NCBI RefSeq assembly: GCF_001999325.1
Contig: NZ_MVAR01000014.1
Coordinates: 23,526 to 87,525, forward strand
DNA from: Thioalkalivibrio versutus
Lineage (GTDB): Bacteria; Pseudomonadota; Gammaproteobacteria; Ectothiorhodospirales; Ectothiorhodospiraceae
Direction: 5' to 3'
Length of the DNA: 64,000 nt
A program made the translations under genes and the position numbers. Positions 31,252 through 40,319 of the stretch are shown here, one piece after another. Below the pieces are notes generated by a model. That model was not told the origin of the DNA. It was given only the letters and a program-made list of their open reading frames with translations, and ran no database searches. Positions within the stretch are counted from its first letter, which is position 1, and the number at the start of each line of letters is the position of its first letter.

Positions 31252-31916
31252 CGGTCCGCGGCGCCGTTGTCGGGGGTCACGTCGCCCACGGCATCCTCGA
31301 TCAGCGCCTCGTCGCCATCTTCCAGGCGCTCGATCAGCGCCTCCAGGCCATCGCGGTTGATCTCCTCGTTAAAGCGAGTGCGGAAGTTGCCGACGAAGCT
31401 GAGCCCCTCGGCCTCGACGTCGAAGACCTTCCATTCGCCGTTCACCGGACGCAGACGGTAGTTGACCTGGATGTTCGACTGGCCGGAGCCCATCACCACC
31501 TCGGTGGCAACCACGGCCATGCGCTCGTCCTGGCGCGAGCGCCGCTCGATGACGCGCACGTCCTTGTCCAGATGATCGGCCAGTTGCACCCCGTAGGCCT
31601 GCAGCAGCGTGTTCTTGAAGGCCTCGGCGAAGCGGTCTTGCTGCTCGCTGCTGGCATCGCGCCAGTGACGTGCCAGGACCAGGCGGGCCATCCCGTTGAC
31701 ATCCACGCCGGGCAGGATCTCCTCCTCGATCACGCCAATCACGAAGTCAGGATCTTCCTGCGCACGCGCCTCGTTTGCCCGCAGCTTCTCGTAGACCGCG
31801 TCGATCGACTGCTTGATGAGCTCGGCGGGGTTTTCTTCGGCCTGGGCGGGAGCCGCCAGGATCAGGACCAGCAGCGCCAGCGGCAGGATCAGGATTCGTT
31901 CATGCAACCATTTCAT
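31248..31916 (-). CDS. mlaC: MlaC periplasmic phospholipid carrier
   Basis: This is a 222-residue protein with a signal peptide (hydrophobic about 8–22, cleavage after PAQA). It belongs to the MlaC/Ttg2D family, which ferries phospholipids across the periplasm between outer-membrane MlaA and the MlaFEDB complex. ILPGVDVNGMARLVLARHWRDAS and the later beta-rich segment RPVNGEWKVFDVEAEGLSFVGNFR (quoted in part: GEWKVFDVEAEGLSF) are typical. The ATG at 31916 is preceded by GGGAGCAAGAG; a longer start at 31949 would place extra residues before the signal and overlap mlaD. Confidence 0.93.
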
Positions 31917-31941
31917 GTCTCTTGCTCCCGGTTTGGGTAGA

Positions 31942-32400
31942 TCAGTCACTACCCATGTTGGTCATGAAGCGACCGATGAGGTTCTCCAGCACCAGTGCCG
32001 ACTGGGTGAACATCAGCTCGTCGCCTTCCTGCAGGGTGTCGTAGTCACCACCCGGCTCCAGCGCGATGTACTGTTCGCCCAGCAGCCCCGCGGTGTGGAT
32101 GGCGGCCTGGGTGTCCATCGGCAGGTAGTCGTGCTCCGAGCGGATCGCCAGGGTCACCTCGGCGCGAAAGCGTTCCGGATCGTAACGGATATCCGCCACT
32201 CGCCCGATGCGCACACCCGACACCGTGACCGGGGCACGCGTCTTGAGCCCCCCGATGTTGTCGAAGTATCCGCTCACCGTATAGGTGTCACGGTCGTGGT
32301 AGTCGGTCACGTTGCTCACCTGCACCGCCAGGTAGAACAGCGCCCCGATACCCAGGAGCACGAAGACACCGACCGCCAGTTCGAAGAAACGTACCTTCAT
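31942..32400 (-). CDS. mlaD: MlaD MCE-domain lipid transport protein
   Basis: This is a 152-residue inner-membrane-anchored protein with one N-terminal helix (about 8–28) and one MCE domain. It forms the periplasmic hexameric ring of the MlaFEDB phospholipid transporter. Typical sequences are YFDNIGGLKTRAPVTVSGVR, GLLGEQYIALEPGG and the closing SALVLENLIGRF. The ATG at 32400 follows AGGTGG at proper spacing; an in-frame GTG three codons upstream is less well placed. At 152 residues it is shorter than E. coli MlaD (183), lacking its polar C-terminal tail. Confidence 0.94.
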   Translation of the reverse strand: MKVRFFELAVGVFVLLGIGALFYLAVQVSNVTDYHDRDTYTVSGYFDNIGGLKTRAPVTVSGVRIGRVADIRYDPERFRAEVTLAIRSEHDYLPMDTQAAIHTAGLLGEQYIALEPGGDYDTLQEGDELMFTQSALVLENLIGRFMTNMGSD

Positions 32401-32433
32401 TATTGCCACCTGTCCTGGGTAAACACTGTTTGG

Positions 32434-33216
32434 TCAGCCCGCGCCGAACATCAGCCCGGTCAGGATGAAATCGAGGCCCAGCACCGCGAGCGACGACACC
32501 ACCACCGTCTGGGTCGTGGCGCGCGAGATGCCCTCGGACGTCGGCTGCGCATTGAAGCCCTGGAACACCGCGATCCAGGTCACCACGAAGCCGAACACGA
32601 TGCTCTTGATCACGCCGGAGAGCACATCCTCGTTCCAGTCGGTCACCGACTGCATCTGCGAGAAATAGGCGCCGCTGTCCACGCCCAGCAGCCCCACCCC
32701 GACGAGGTAGCCGCCCATCACGCCCACGGCGCTGAAGATCGCGGCCAGCAGCGGCATGGAGAGGAACCCGGCCACAAAGCGTGGCGCGAAGATCCGGCGA
32801 TAGGGGTTCACCGCCATCATCTCCATCGCCGAGAGCTGTTCGGTCGTCTTCATCAGCCCCAGTTCCGCGGTCAGCGCGGAGCCGGCGCGCCCGGCGAACA
32901 GCAGCGCGGTGACCACCGGCCCCAGTTCGCGTACCAGCGACAGCGCAACCACCCCGCCCAGGGCCTCGGCCGCGCCGAAGTTCACCAGCGTGATGTAGCC
33001 CTGGTACGCCAGCACCATGCCGACAAACAGCCCGGACACGACGATAATCAGCAGCGAGCGCACCCCCACCGAATACACCTGAACAAGCGTCAGGCCGAAG
33101 CGGCGAAAGACGATATCCAGGCTCGCCAGCATCCGGATCAGGAAGATGAACGCCCGGCCGAACACCGTCAGGGCATTGATCGTGGTCCGACCCAGCGCGG
33201 CAATCGAATCAGTCAT
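32434..33216 (-). CDS. mlaE: MlaE ABC transporter permease
   Basis: The 260-residue permease has about five or six membrane helices and the conserved MlaE features VSGLFVGMVLAYQGY, LVRELGPVVTALLFAGRAGSA with the coupling-helix E-x-A-x-x-K-like region (ELGLMKTTEQLSAMEMM) and AVFQGFNA. It pairs with the ATPase MlaF and rings of MlaD to move phospholipids. The start at 33216 overlaps the mlaF stop by 8 bases; the frame stays open further upstream only because of the high GC content. Confidence 0.94.
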   Translation of the reverse strand: MTDSIAALGRTTINALTVFGRAFIFLIRMLASLDIVFRRFGLTLVQVYSVGVRSLLIIVVSGLFVGMVLAYQGYITLVNFGAAEALGGVVALSLVRELGPVVTALLFAGRAGSALTAELGLMKTTEQLSAMEMMAVNPYRRIFAPRFVAGFLSMPLLAAIFSAVGVMGGYLVGVGLLGVDSGAYFSQMQSVTDWNEDVLSGVIKSIVFGFVVTWIAVFQGFNAQPTSEGISRATTQTVVVSSLAVLGLDFILTGLMFGAG

Positions 33217-34042
33217 CGCGGCGCTCCCCCTGCCCCAGCAGGTCATCGCGGTAGGACGCGCCCGGGTAATGAAACGGCACCGGCCCGTCCGGGCGACCCT
33301 GCAGGAACTGCGCGCTCCAGTCGGAAGCGCGCGCCTCCAGTTCGTCCGGCGGCCCGGCATCCACTACCCGGCCATCGGCGATCAGCACCACCTGATCGGA
33401 GATCGCCATCGCCTCGGTCACGTCATGCGAGACCAGCACGCTGGTAAGCCCCAGGCTTTGATTGGTCCGGCGGATCAGGCTGACAATCTGGCCCATGGTG
33501 ATCGGATCGAGCCCGGTGAACGGCTCGTCGTACAAAATGAGGTCCGGGTCCAGCGCAATGGCCCGCGCCAGCGCGACGCGCCGCGCCATGCCACCGGACA
33601 GGGTCGCCGGGTCCAGGTCGCGCGCCGCGCGCAGGCCCACCGCCTCCAGCTTCAGCAGAACCAGCGCGTGCAGCACGTCCTCCGGCAGATCCGTGTGCTC
33701 GCGCAGCGGGAAGGCGACGTTCTCGAATACCGAGAGATCCGTCAGCAGCGCACCGCTCTGGAACAGCATGCCCATGCGCTTGCGCAGCGCGTACAGCCGC
33801 CGGGTGGAGAGCCTCGCCACCTCCTGGCCATCCACCCAGATGCGGCCCTTGTCCGGACGCAACTGACCGCCGACCAGGCGCAGCAGCGTGGTCTTGCCAC
33901 TGCCGCTGGGCCCCATCACGGTCGTCACCTGCCCGCGCGGGATGCGCATCGACAGGTCATCGAAAATCATCTTGCGCCCGCGCCGGAAGCACAGGTTCTC
34001 GATCACGATATGCGGACTGTCTTCCACTGCCGGGTCAGCCAC
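33209..34042 (-). CDS. mlaF: MlaF ABC transporter ATPase
   Basis: The 277-residue ATPase subunit of the Mla phospholipid transporter has Walker A MGPSGSGKTTLLR (about 47), the Q-loop region GMLFQSGALLTD, signature LSGGMARR, Walker B LILYDEPFTGLD and the switch His in LVSHDV. The GTG start at 34042 is preceded by GAGGAG 6 bases away. A foldback repeat element begins only 16 bases upstream of the start codon, so the operon's original promoter has been moved away or replaced. Order mlaF-E-D-C-B is standard. Confidence 0.95.
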   Translation of the reverse strand: MADPAVEDSPHIVIENLCFRRGRKMIFDDLSMRIPRGQVTTVMGPSGSGKTTLLRLVGGQLRPDKGRIWVDGQEVARLSTRRLYALRKRMGMLFQSGALLTDLSVFENVAFPLREHTDLPEDVLHALVLLKLEAVGLRAARDLDPATLSGGMARRVALARAIALDPDLILYDEPFTGLDPITMGQIVSLIRRTNQSLGLTSVLVSHDVTEAMAISDQVVLIADGRVVDAGPPDELEARASDWSAQFLQGRPDGPVPFHYPGASYRDDLLGQGERRDD

Positions 34043-34058
34043 GCGCGCTCCTCGCCCT

Positions 34059-34345
34059 TAAGGAAACACTGATTAATGTACACGCTCGCGCTCGAGCCGC
34101 TTTTGCGTGCGAACAAGGCGCGGTGACCGCCGTGCAGTCATTCTGCACAAGGGAGCCGCAACGCCGTGCGCACGCAAAAGAGGCCGAGCCCCTTCGGGGT
34201 TGGCACCCCAGGTTCCCCGATCCTGCGTTGCGGCCCGAATCGGTCAAAAACGGGCCGGTAGAACCACCACCGGCTGCGCGCCGCGCCTTGGCTCGGAAAA
34301 CCTGGGGTACCAACGCGAGGGTGTACATCAATCAGTGTTTCCTTA
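34059..34345. mobile_element. MITE-like foldback element upstream of mlaF
   Basis: This 287-bp non-coding element is bounded by 25-bp terminal inverted repeats (34059–34083 and 34321–34345), identical at 24 of 25 positions and starting TAAGGAAACACTGATT. Two further inverted pairs are nested inside: CTTTTGCGTGCG (34100–34111) with its exact complement at 34169–34180, and a 15-bp pair at 34200–34214 and 34299–34313 with one mismatch. No open frame resembles a transposase. It fills most of the 366-base gap between mlaF and the next gene. A short TA or TTA at both edges could be a target duplication. The remaining 63 bases to the right show nothing recognisable. Confidence 0.8.
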
Positions 34346-34408
34346 GGCCCACAGAACCCCGAAGTCTGGGCGCAGGCCGGGAGACCGTCAAACGGGCGGG
34401 TGCGGTGC

Positions 34409-35071
34409 TCATCCCAATCCCAGCAATGCGGCGATAGTGCGGAAATCCGACAGTCGCTCCGGACGCGCGCGCAGGAACACCGGGATCTCACCGCTGCCAC
34501 CGGCCTGCCCGAGGGCCTCCACCAGCGCGCGCCAGCCCGGCGCATCCAGCCCTGCCTCGGGGTTGACCTGCCAGGCCCCGCCCCCGGCAAGCGCCGCCGA
34601 TTTCGGCGCCGGGGCGGGATGAAACCAGGCCGCCTCGGCTCGCGCGAGCACCCGCTCCTCGCCGGCGCCGTACACCATCAGGCGCCCCAGTCCGGCCGCC
34701 TCCAGCGCCGCGCGGATCGCCTGCACCTGCGCCGGCCCCATCGGCCCCGGCGCCACCGCCTGCAGGCCGTCGCCGACAGCCTCGGCCAGCGCGCGCGCCC
34801 GCGTCGCACCCGTCTCGAGGCCCAGCTCCACCGGCCAGTCCAGTGTCAGCCGCAGCGCGGGTGGCACGGCCTCGGCCCAGTCGCCGAAGGCCGGCGCCCC
34901 GGCCTCGGTCCACACCGGGGCGGGCAGCAACAAACGGCTGTGGTAATGGGTGTAGTACTCCAGCTGCCAGTCCTGCGGCAGGTCCTCGGGGAAGAAGTCG
35001 TCCCACCAGTCCTCTCCGGGGCCCGCCACCCCGGCGGCCTGCAATACCGGCGCTTCCTGATCCTGCGACAT
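34409..35071 (-). CDS. hypothetical protein
   Basis: This 220-residue protein is rich in Ala, Gly and Leu, with no signal peptide or membrane segment. I do not recognise it firmly. The N-terminal stretch DFFPEDLPQDWQLEYYTHYH has the feel of DUF72/YecE-like proteins (a FYPE-LP…W…YYA pattern) but the rest is shorter and diverged. Codon use resembles the neighbours. It stands divergent from the LLM-class oxidoreductase with 78 bases between the start codons and has the foldback element behind its stop. No function is proposed. Confidence 0.7.
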   Translation of the reverse strand: MSQDQEAPVLQAAGVAGPGEDWWDDFFPEDLPQDWQLEYYTHYHSRLLLPAPVWTEAGAPAFGDWAEAVPPALRLTLDWPVELGLETGATRARALAEAVGDGLQAVAPGPMGPAQVQAIRAALEAAGLGRLMVYGAGEERVLARAEAAWFHPAPAPKSAALAGGGAWQVNPEAGLDAPGWRALVEALGQAGGSGEIPVFLRARPERLSDFRTIAALLGLG

Positions 35072-35149
35072 GCCTCAACCTCCACGACGTAACCGCAGCT
35101 TTGCGCGGATTGCTTGTATCACCTGCGAGCGCGCGGCACAGTTGGCGCC

Positions 35150-36250
35150 ATGCGTTTCGACCTGTTCCACGAGCTCTCGGTACCGGACTTCCTGCAGACC
35201 TCCGAAGCGGAGGTGCTGGAGAACACCCTGCGCCTGTGGGAGCGCGCCGATCGTCTCGGCTTCGGCACCGCCTGGCTGGTGGAGCACCACCTGATGCCGG
35301 AGTTTTCCCACTCCACCGCGCCGGACCTGGTGCTGGCTGCGGCCAGCCAGCGCACCAAACGCCTGCGCCTGGGCCTGGGCGTGGTGCCGCTGCCCTACCA
35401 CCATCCGCTGCGAGTGGCGCAGCGCGTCGGCATGCTCGACCAGCTCTCCGGCGGGCGCCTGGATCTGGGTATCGGGCGCGGCTTCTCGCCGCGCGAATAT
35501 GCCACATTCGGGGCCGAGATGAGCGAGTCCCGCGCGCGGGTCGATGCCGGGCTGGATGCGCTGCGCCAAGCCTTCGCCACCGGCCGCATCACCCAGGACG
35601 GGCCGTTCCATCACCTGGACGACGTGCCCGTGATGCCGCGCCCGGTACAGGCCCCGCACCCACCGATCTGGACCGCCGCGGTCAGCCCGGAGTCCTTTAC
35701 CTGGGCGGCGCAGCAGGGCATCGGCGCGCTGGCCGGGCCGTTCAAGCCCTGGCAGATGATCCGCGAGGACATCCGCCTGTATCACGAGGCCTGGGACGCG
35801 ACACGCACGGACGTCGCCCACCCGCCCCGGGTCGGCATGACGCTTGGGGTCCTGTGCCTGCCGGACGGCAAGCGCGCCCGGCGCGAGGCCAAGCCGGCCT
35901 TCGAGTGGTTCTATCGCCACATGTTCCAGCAGACCCTGCCGGTGCTGGAACGCCTGATCGAGGGCTACGACTATTACCGCTCGCTCGGCCGCTTCCGTCA
36001 CCTGGTCAAGGCCGGGATCAACCTGAAGGTCCTCGACATGCTGGGCATGACGCTCGTCGGCACCCCCGCCGAATGCCGTGAACGCATCGAGGGCCTGCGC
36101 GCGGCCGGGGTCGACCAGGTCCTGCTGGCCTTCGGCGCCGGGGCCGTTCCGCATGCGCTGGCCGAGGAGTCCATGGACTGCTTCGCGGAAGAGGTCATGC
36201 CCGCGTTTGCCGACCCCGCCCCGACCACCGTCGCCCGCACCGCGACCTGA
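35150..36250 (+). CDS. LLM-class flavin-dependent oxidoreductase
   Basis: The 366-residue product is a luciferase-like TIM-barrel monooxygenase. Recognisable are the N-terminal AWLVEHHL, LGLGVVPLPYHHPLRVAQRV, LDQLSGGRLDLGIGRGFSP and IWTAAVSPESF, and the closing GTPAECRERIEGLRAAGVDQVLL (part shown: GTPAECRERIEGLRAAG). Such enzymes use FMNH2 or F420; the substrate is unknown. The ATG at 35150 begins at the expected first beta strand (MRFDLFHEL). It precedes an epimerase-like gene by 11 bases, so the two may form an operon. Confidence 0.85.
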   Translation: MRFDLFHELSVPDFLQTSEAEVLENTLRLWERADRLGFGTAWLVEHHLMPEFSHSTAPDLVLAAASQRTKRLRLGLGVVPLPYHHPLRVAQRVGMLDQLSGGRLDLGIGRGFSPREYATFGAEMSESRARVDAGLDALRQAFATGRITQDGPFHHLDDVPVMPRPVQAPHPPIWTAAVSPESFTWAAQQGIGALAGPFKPWQMIREDIRLYHEAWDATRTDVAHPPRVGMTLGVLCLPDGKRARREAKPAFEWFYRHMFQQTLPVLERLIEGYDYYRSLGRFRHLVKAGINLKVLDMLGMTLVGTPAECRERIEGLRAAGVDQVLLAFGAGAVPHALAEESMDCFAEEVMPAFADPAPTTVARTAT

Positions 36251-36261
36251 GCGAAACACGG

Positions 36262-37194
36262 ATGCACGTCGCCGTGACCGGCGCCGCCGGGCGCCTGGGG
36301 CAAGTCCTGCTGCCCGCCCTGGCACGCGCGCCGACGATTGAACACATCCTCGCCCTGGACCGGGCCGCGCCGGCGCTGCCTCCCCCCGAAAACGGCACCG
36401 TTATCGAGGCACGGGTACTCGACCTGGCGCAGCTCCAGCCGGAGGACCTGGCCGGGGTGGACACGCTGGTGCACCTCGCCTTTCAATTGATGGGCGGTCA
36501 CGGGGGCCGCCGCCGGCATGACCGCACCTGGGTCCGCCAGCAGAATGTGGCCCTGAGCCAGCAGGTGTTCCACGCGGCGGTGACCGCCGGTGTGCGCCAC
36601 ATCGTGTTCCTGTCCAGCGCGGCGGTCTACGGCCCCTGGCCGGACAGCCCGCAGCCGCTCCGCGAGGACCATCCCACCCGGCCGCGCTTCCCCTATGCCG
36701 AAGACAAGGTCGCCGTGGAGCAGGCCCTGCTCGCGCTCGCCCGGGAATACCCCGAGTGCCAGGTGACCCTCCTGCGCCCGCCCGCGATCGTCGGCCCGAA
36801 CGCCCACCCGCTGTTGCTGCAGATCGCCCGCGGACGGCTGTATCCCGCCGGGGGCGAACAGCCAGTGCAGATCCTGTGGGAGGACGATGCCGCCGCCGCG
36901 ATGGTGCGCAGCATCACAACTCGCACTGCGGGGATCTTCAACCTGGGGGCCGAACCTGCCTGGTCGCTACGGGCGATGGCGCGCCACCAGCGGCGCTGGG
37001 GGATCCCGGTGCCACTGCGGCTGATCCGCACCCTGCACCCGCTGGCCTGGCGCCTGACCGCCCGCGCCGGGGACCCCGGCTGGGTCCGCGGGCTGGACGG
37101 CCCGCTGGTACTGGACTGCACCCGCGCCCGCGAGCAGCTCGGCTGGACACCGCAGGTGACCACCGCCGGGTGCCTAGAACGTCTGCGCTGCTGA
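36262..37194 (+). CDS. NAD-dependent epimerase/dehydratase family protein
   Basis: A 310-residue extended SDR. It shows the Rossmann motif VTGAAGRLG at the N-terminus, an acidic LALDRA at beta-2, VFLSSAAVYG, a catalytic-type YAEDK (Tyr and Lys about residues 138–142) and LLRPPAIVGP. The C-terminal half is that of small epimerase-like proteins, without an identifiable sugar substrate. It follows the flavin-dependent oxidoreductase and its stop codon overlaps a putative promoter for the downstream antiporter–kds–lpt operon. Confidence 0.83.
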   Translation: MHVAVTGAAGRLGQVLLPALARAPTIEHILALDRAAPALPPPENGTVIEARVLDLAQLQPEDLAGVDTLVHLAFQLMGGHGGRRRHDRTWVRQQNVALSQQVFHAAVTAGVRHIVFLSSAAVYGPWPDSPQPLREDHPTRPRFPYAEDKVAVEQALLALAREYPECQVTLLRPPAIVGPNAHPLLLQIARGRLYPAGGEQPVQILWEDDAAAAMVRSITTRTAGIFNLGAEPAWSLRAMARHQRRWGIPVPLRLIRTLHPLAWRLTARAGDPGWVRGLDGPLVLDCTRAREQLGWTPQVTTAGCLERLRC

Positions 37195-37218
37195 AACCAC
37201 TACCCAATCGGCTACAAT
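37191..37218 (+). promoter_or_regulatory. candidate promoter for the yrbG–kds–lpt–rpoN run
   Basis: CTGAAA (37191–37196) and TACAAT (37213–37218) are separated by 16 bp, 33 bases upstream of the antiporter ATG. The position, right at the end of the epimerase gene and before ten or more closely spaced genes, supports a sigma-70 promoter. Confidence 0.45.
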
Positions 37219-37250
37219 CCCGGGCCTGACCCTCCCGGACCCGACTGTCC

Positions 37251-38228
37251 ATGGTGCTACCCGTTGTCGCCATCATCGGCGGCCTGATCCTGCTGACCTG
37301 GAGTGCCGACCGCTTCGTGTTCGGCGCCTCGGCCCTGGCCCGCGGCCTGGGCGTCAGCCCGCTGATCATCGGCCTGACCATCGTCGCTTTCGGGACCTCG
37401 GCACCGGAGATCGTGGTCTCGGTCCTCGCCAGCCTGCAGGGCAACCCGGGGCTGGCGGTGGGCAACGCGATCGGCTCGAACATCGCCAACATCGCGCTGG
37501 TGCTGGGGACCGCGACCCTGGTCGCGCCGCTGGCGATCGGGCGCGGCATGGTTCGGCGCGAACTGCCGATCCTCCTGCTGGTCAGCTTCGGCGTGCTGCT
37601 CCTGCTTGTGGATGGCGAACTGGGCCGGCTGGAGGGCATCGCGCTGCTGGCCGGTCTGGTCCTGTTCACTGCCTGGATGGCCATCAGCGCCCGGCGCGCA
37701 CGCCCGGCCCCCCATGACGACACCCCCGAGGTGGTGCGCGGCATGGTCGAGACGATCCCAGAGGGCGACCGACTGGGGCCCGCGATCGCCTGGCTCGTGT
37801 TCGGGCTGCTGCTCCTGCTGGCGAGCAGCCAGGCCCTGGTCTGGGGGGCCGTCGAGATCGCCGAACAACTGGGGGTCAGCGACCTGGTCATCGGGCTGAC
37901 CATTGTCGCGGTGGGAACCAGCCTGCCGGAGCTGGCGACCTCGGTGGTCGCCGCCTTCCGCCGCGAGGCCGGGCTGGCGATCGGGAATGTAGTCGGGTCC
38001 AATCTGTTCAACCTGCTCGCGGTACTGGCCGTTCCGGCCCTGATCACGCCGCTGGCAATCGACGCCGATGTGCTGACGCGCGACTATCCGGTGATGCTGG
38101 CATTGACCGTGGCCCTGTTCCTGATCGCGCTGGGCCGCCGCGGACAGATCCGGCGCTGGCAGGGCGCCCTTCTCCTCATCGCCTTCGCAAGCTACCTTGT
38201 CTATTTGGGAATCACGGCAACCGCATGA
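37251..38228 (+). CDS. calcium/sodium antiporter, YrbG type
   Basis: This 325-residue inner-membrane protein consists of two inverted halves of about five helices. Each half carries the alpha-repeat of the Ca2+/cation antiporter family: GLTIVAFGTSAPEIVVS plus GNAIGSNIANIAL (about 40–85), and GLTIVAVGTSLPELATS plus GNVVGSNLFNLLA (about 215–260). The acidic residues in TSAPE and TSLPE are the cation-binding ones. YrbG-like genes commonly precede kdsD in gammaproteobacteria, as here, where stop and start overlap (ATGA). Confidence 0.93.
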   Translation: MVLPVVAIIGGLILLTWSADRFVFGASALARGLGVSPLIIGLTIVAFGTSAPEIVVSVLASLQGNPGLAVGNAIGSNIANIALVLGTATLVAPLAIGRGMVRRELPILLLVSFGVLLLLVDGELGRLEGIALLAGLVLFTAWMAISARRARPAPHDDTPEVVRGMVETIPEGDRLGPAIAWLVFGLLLLLASSQALVWGAVEIAEQLGVSDLVIGLTIVAVGTSLPELATSVVAAFRREAGLAIGNVVGSNLFNLLAVLAVPALITPLAIDADVLTRDYPVMLALTVALFLIALGRRGQIRRWQGALLLIAFASYLVYLGITATA

Positions 38229-39202
38229 ACTTCAACCCCGAAACGACCCGCAAGCTCGCCCTGGCCGTCCTCAATGACGAGGCCGAGGCCGTACGCAACC
38301 TCGCCCGGCGCATCGACGACCGCTTCCTCGAGGCCTGCCGCTGCATCCTCGCGTGCAAGGGCCGCGTGATCGTCACCGGCATGGGCAAGTCCGGGCACAT
38401 CGGCAGCAAGCTGGCCGCGACCCTGGCCTCCACCGGCACGCCGGCCTTCTTCGTGCATCCGGGCGAGGCCAGTCACGGCGATCTCGGCATGATCACCCGC
38501 GAGGACGTGGTCATCGCGCTGTCGAACTCCGGCGAGACCGACGAGATCATCACCATCCTGCCGCTGATCCGGCGCCTGGGCGTACCGCTGATCGCGATGA
38601 CCGGCAACCCCGGCTCGCGCCTCGGCGCGGATGCCACCGTACACCTGGATGTCAGCGTCGAGCGCGAGGCGTGCCCGCTGGGCCTGGCTCCCACCTCCAG
38701 CACCACCGCCGCGCTGGCGATGGGCGATGCCCTGGCCGTCGCGGTGTTGGATGCACGCGGCTTTACCGCCAACGACTTTGCCCGCTCGCACCCCGGCGGC
38801 CGCCTTGGCCGGCGCCTGCTGGTGCATGTCGCCGACATCATGCATACCGGAGGCGCGATCCCGCGCATCACCCCGGACGCCCCACTCAAGGACGCCCTGT
38901 TCGAGATCACCCGCAAGGGTCTGGGGCTGGTGATCATCACCGACGGTGACGATCGCATCCAGGGCGTGTTCACCGATGGCGACCTGCGGCGCACCCTGGA
39001 TGCCGGGCACAGCCTGGACGGCCTGACCATCGGCGAGGCCATGACCACCGGCGGCCACACCGCGCAGCCCGACTGGCTGGCGGTGGAGGCCCTGGAGGCC
39101 ATGGAGAGCCGGCGCATCAACGCCCTGCCCGTCACCGACGCCGAAAACCGCCTGGTGGGCGTGATCAACATGCACGACCTGCTGCGCGCCGGGGTGGCGT
39201 GA
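38225..39202 (+). CDS. kdsD: arabinose-5-phosphate isomerase
   Basis: The 325-residue product has an N-terminal SIS domain (GMGKSGHIGSKLAATLASTG, SNSGETDEI, about 45–190) and two C-terminal CBS domains (about 205–325), the standard KdsD layout. It isomerises ribulose 5-phosphate to arabinose 5-phosphate, the precursor of Kdo in lipopolysaccharide. The conserved His in HPGEASHGDLG and GRLGRRLL segments are present. It overlaps both neighbours in the Kdo/Lpt operon. Confidence 0.96.
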   Translation: MNFNPETTRKLALAVLNDEAEAVRNLARRIDDRFLEACRCILACKGRVIVTGMGKSGHIGSKLAATLASTGTPAFFVHPGEASHGDLGMITREDVVIALSNSGETDEIITILPLIRRLGVPLIAMTGNPGSRLGADATVHLDVSVEREACPLGLAPTSSTTAALAMGDALAVAVLDARGFTANDFARSHPGGRLGRRLLVHVADIMHTGGAIPRITPDAPLKDALFEITRKGLGLVIITDGDDRIQGVFTDGDLRRTLDAGHSLDGLTIGEAMTTGGHTAQPDWLAVEALEAMESRRINALPVTDAENRLVGVINMHDLLRAGVA

Positions 39203-39741
39203 TGAACCTGGATGCCACCACTCTGCGCACCCACCAGCAGGCCGTTCGCCTGCTGATCCTGGACGTGGACGGCGTGCTGACCGACGGCAGCCTGTTCCTC
39301 GGCGACGGCGGCGAGCAGTACAAGGCCTTCAACAGCCGCGACGGCCACGGTATCCGTCTGGCCCTGGACGGCGGCATCGAGATCGCCATCCTGACCGGGC
39401 GCACCTCCGGGGTCGTCGAGCACCGCATGCGCGACCTGGGAGTGGAGCATCTGATCCAGGGCCGCCGCGACAAGGGCGAAGCCCTGCACGAACTGCTGCA
39501 GCGCACCGGTCACGACCCCGCCGAAGCGGCCTTCATGGGCGACGACATCGTGGATCTTCCAGCGATGCAGCGGGTCGGGCTCGGGATCGCGGTCGGCGAC
39601 GCCCACCCGCTGGTGCGCCAGCATGCCCAGTGGGTGACCGAAGCCCATGGTGGGCGCGGGGCCGTGCGCGAGGCCTGCGAGGGCCTGCTGGCCGCGCAGG
39701 ACCGGCTCGACGCGCTGTTCGAGACCTACCTGAACGGATGA
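39202..39741 (+). CDS. kdsC: 3-deoxy-D-manno-octulosonate 8-phosphate phosphatase
   Basis: This is a 179-residue tetrameric HAD-superfamily phosphatase lacking a cap domain. Motif I is LDVDGVLTDG (about 21), followed by FNSRDGHGIRL, motif II ILTGRTS, and motif III/IV MGDDIVDLPAMQRVGLGIAVGDAH (part: MGDDIVDLPAM). It removes phosphate from Kdo 8-phosphate. Its ATG overlaps the kdsD stop and its stop overlaps the lptC start, indicating strict coupling. A GTG one codon upstream is also possible. Confidence 0.95.
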   Translation: MNLDATTLRTHQQAVRLLILDVDGVLTDGSLFLGDGGEQYKAFNSRDGHGIRLALDGGIEIAILTGRTSGVVEHRMRDLGVEHLIQGRRDKGEALHELLQRTGHDPAEAAFMGDDIVDLPAMQRVGLGIAVGDAHPLVRQHAQWVTEAHGGRGAVREACEGLLAAQDRLDALFETYLNG

Positions 39742-40319
39742 GCCGCAGGATTCGCAGCCGACTCGGATGGACCCTGGCCGTGCTCGCATTCGCGACCGTG
39801 CCCCTGGCGCAGGCTGAGGTAAGCCCGCCCGAGGGCCAGGTCACGCTGCAGATTGACGGCTTCACCCTGCATGCCACCGGCGACGACGGCGAACTGAGCC
39901 ATCGTCTGCGCGGCACCCGCCTGCGCGAGTTTGGACGTGACGGCCCCCAATGGGTGGACGACCCGGACCTCGACCTGTTCGCCGAAGGCGGAATCGAATG
40001 GCGCTGGACTGCCCCCGCCGCACTGCATCAACCGGCCGCCGCGACCCTGGACCTGGTGGGCCCCACCCACGGCGTACAGCCGCCCCGCGGCGAACGCGTG
40101 GAGACCATCATCGATTCGCGGGATGTTCGCGTCGCCACCGACACCATGGTCGCCACTTCGGATGCCCTTTCCACCCTGAACCAGCCGGGCCTGTTCCAGC
40201 GCGGCACCGGTCTGCGCGTGGACTCGCGAGGGGATACCATAGAGTTGTTCCATGACGTGTACTCGCTCTACAGCGAGACGAGCGAGGAGGATCCCGCGCA
40301 TGACCCCGAATCCCCATAG
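39738..40319 (+). CDS. lptC: LPS export protein LptC
   Basis: This 193-residue protein has one N-terminal membrane or signal segment (about 9–26) followed by a beta-jellyroll domain, in the position and size range of LptC. LptC links the LptB2FG extractor in the inner membrane to the periplasmic LptA bridge. Sequence conservation in this family is low. Segments such as LFQRGTGLRVDSRGDTIELFHDV fit, and the assignment rests mainly on gene order kdsC–X–lptA–lptB. It overlaps kdsC by 4 and lptA by 20 bases. Confidence 0.88.
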   Translation: MSRRIRSRLGWTLAVLAFATVPLAQAEVSPPEGQVTLQIDGFTLHATGDDGELSHRLRGTRLREFGRDGPQWVDDPDLDLFAEGGIEWRWTAPAALHQPAAATLDLVGPTHGVQPPRGERVETIIDSRDVRVATDTMVATSDALSTLNQPGLFQRGTGLRVDSRGDTIELFHDVYSLYSETSEEDPAHDPESP

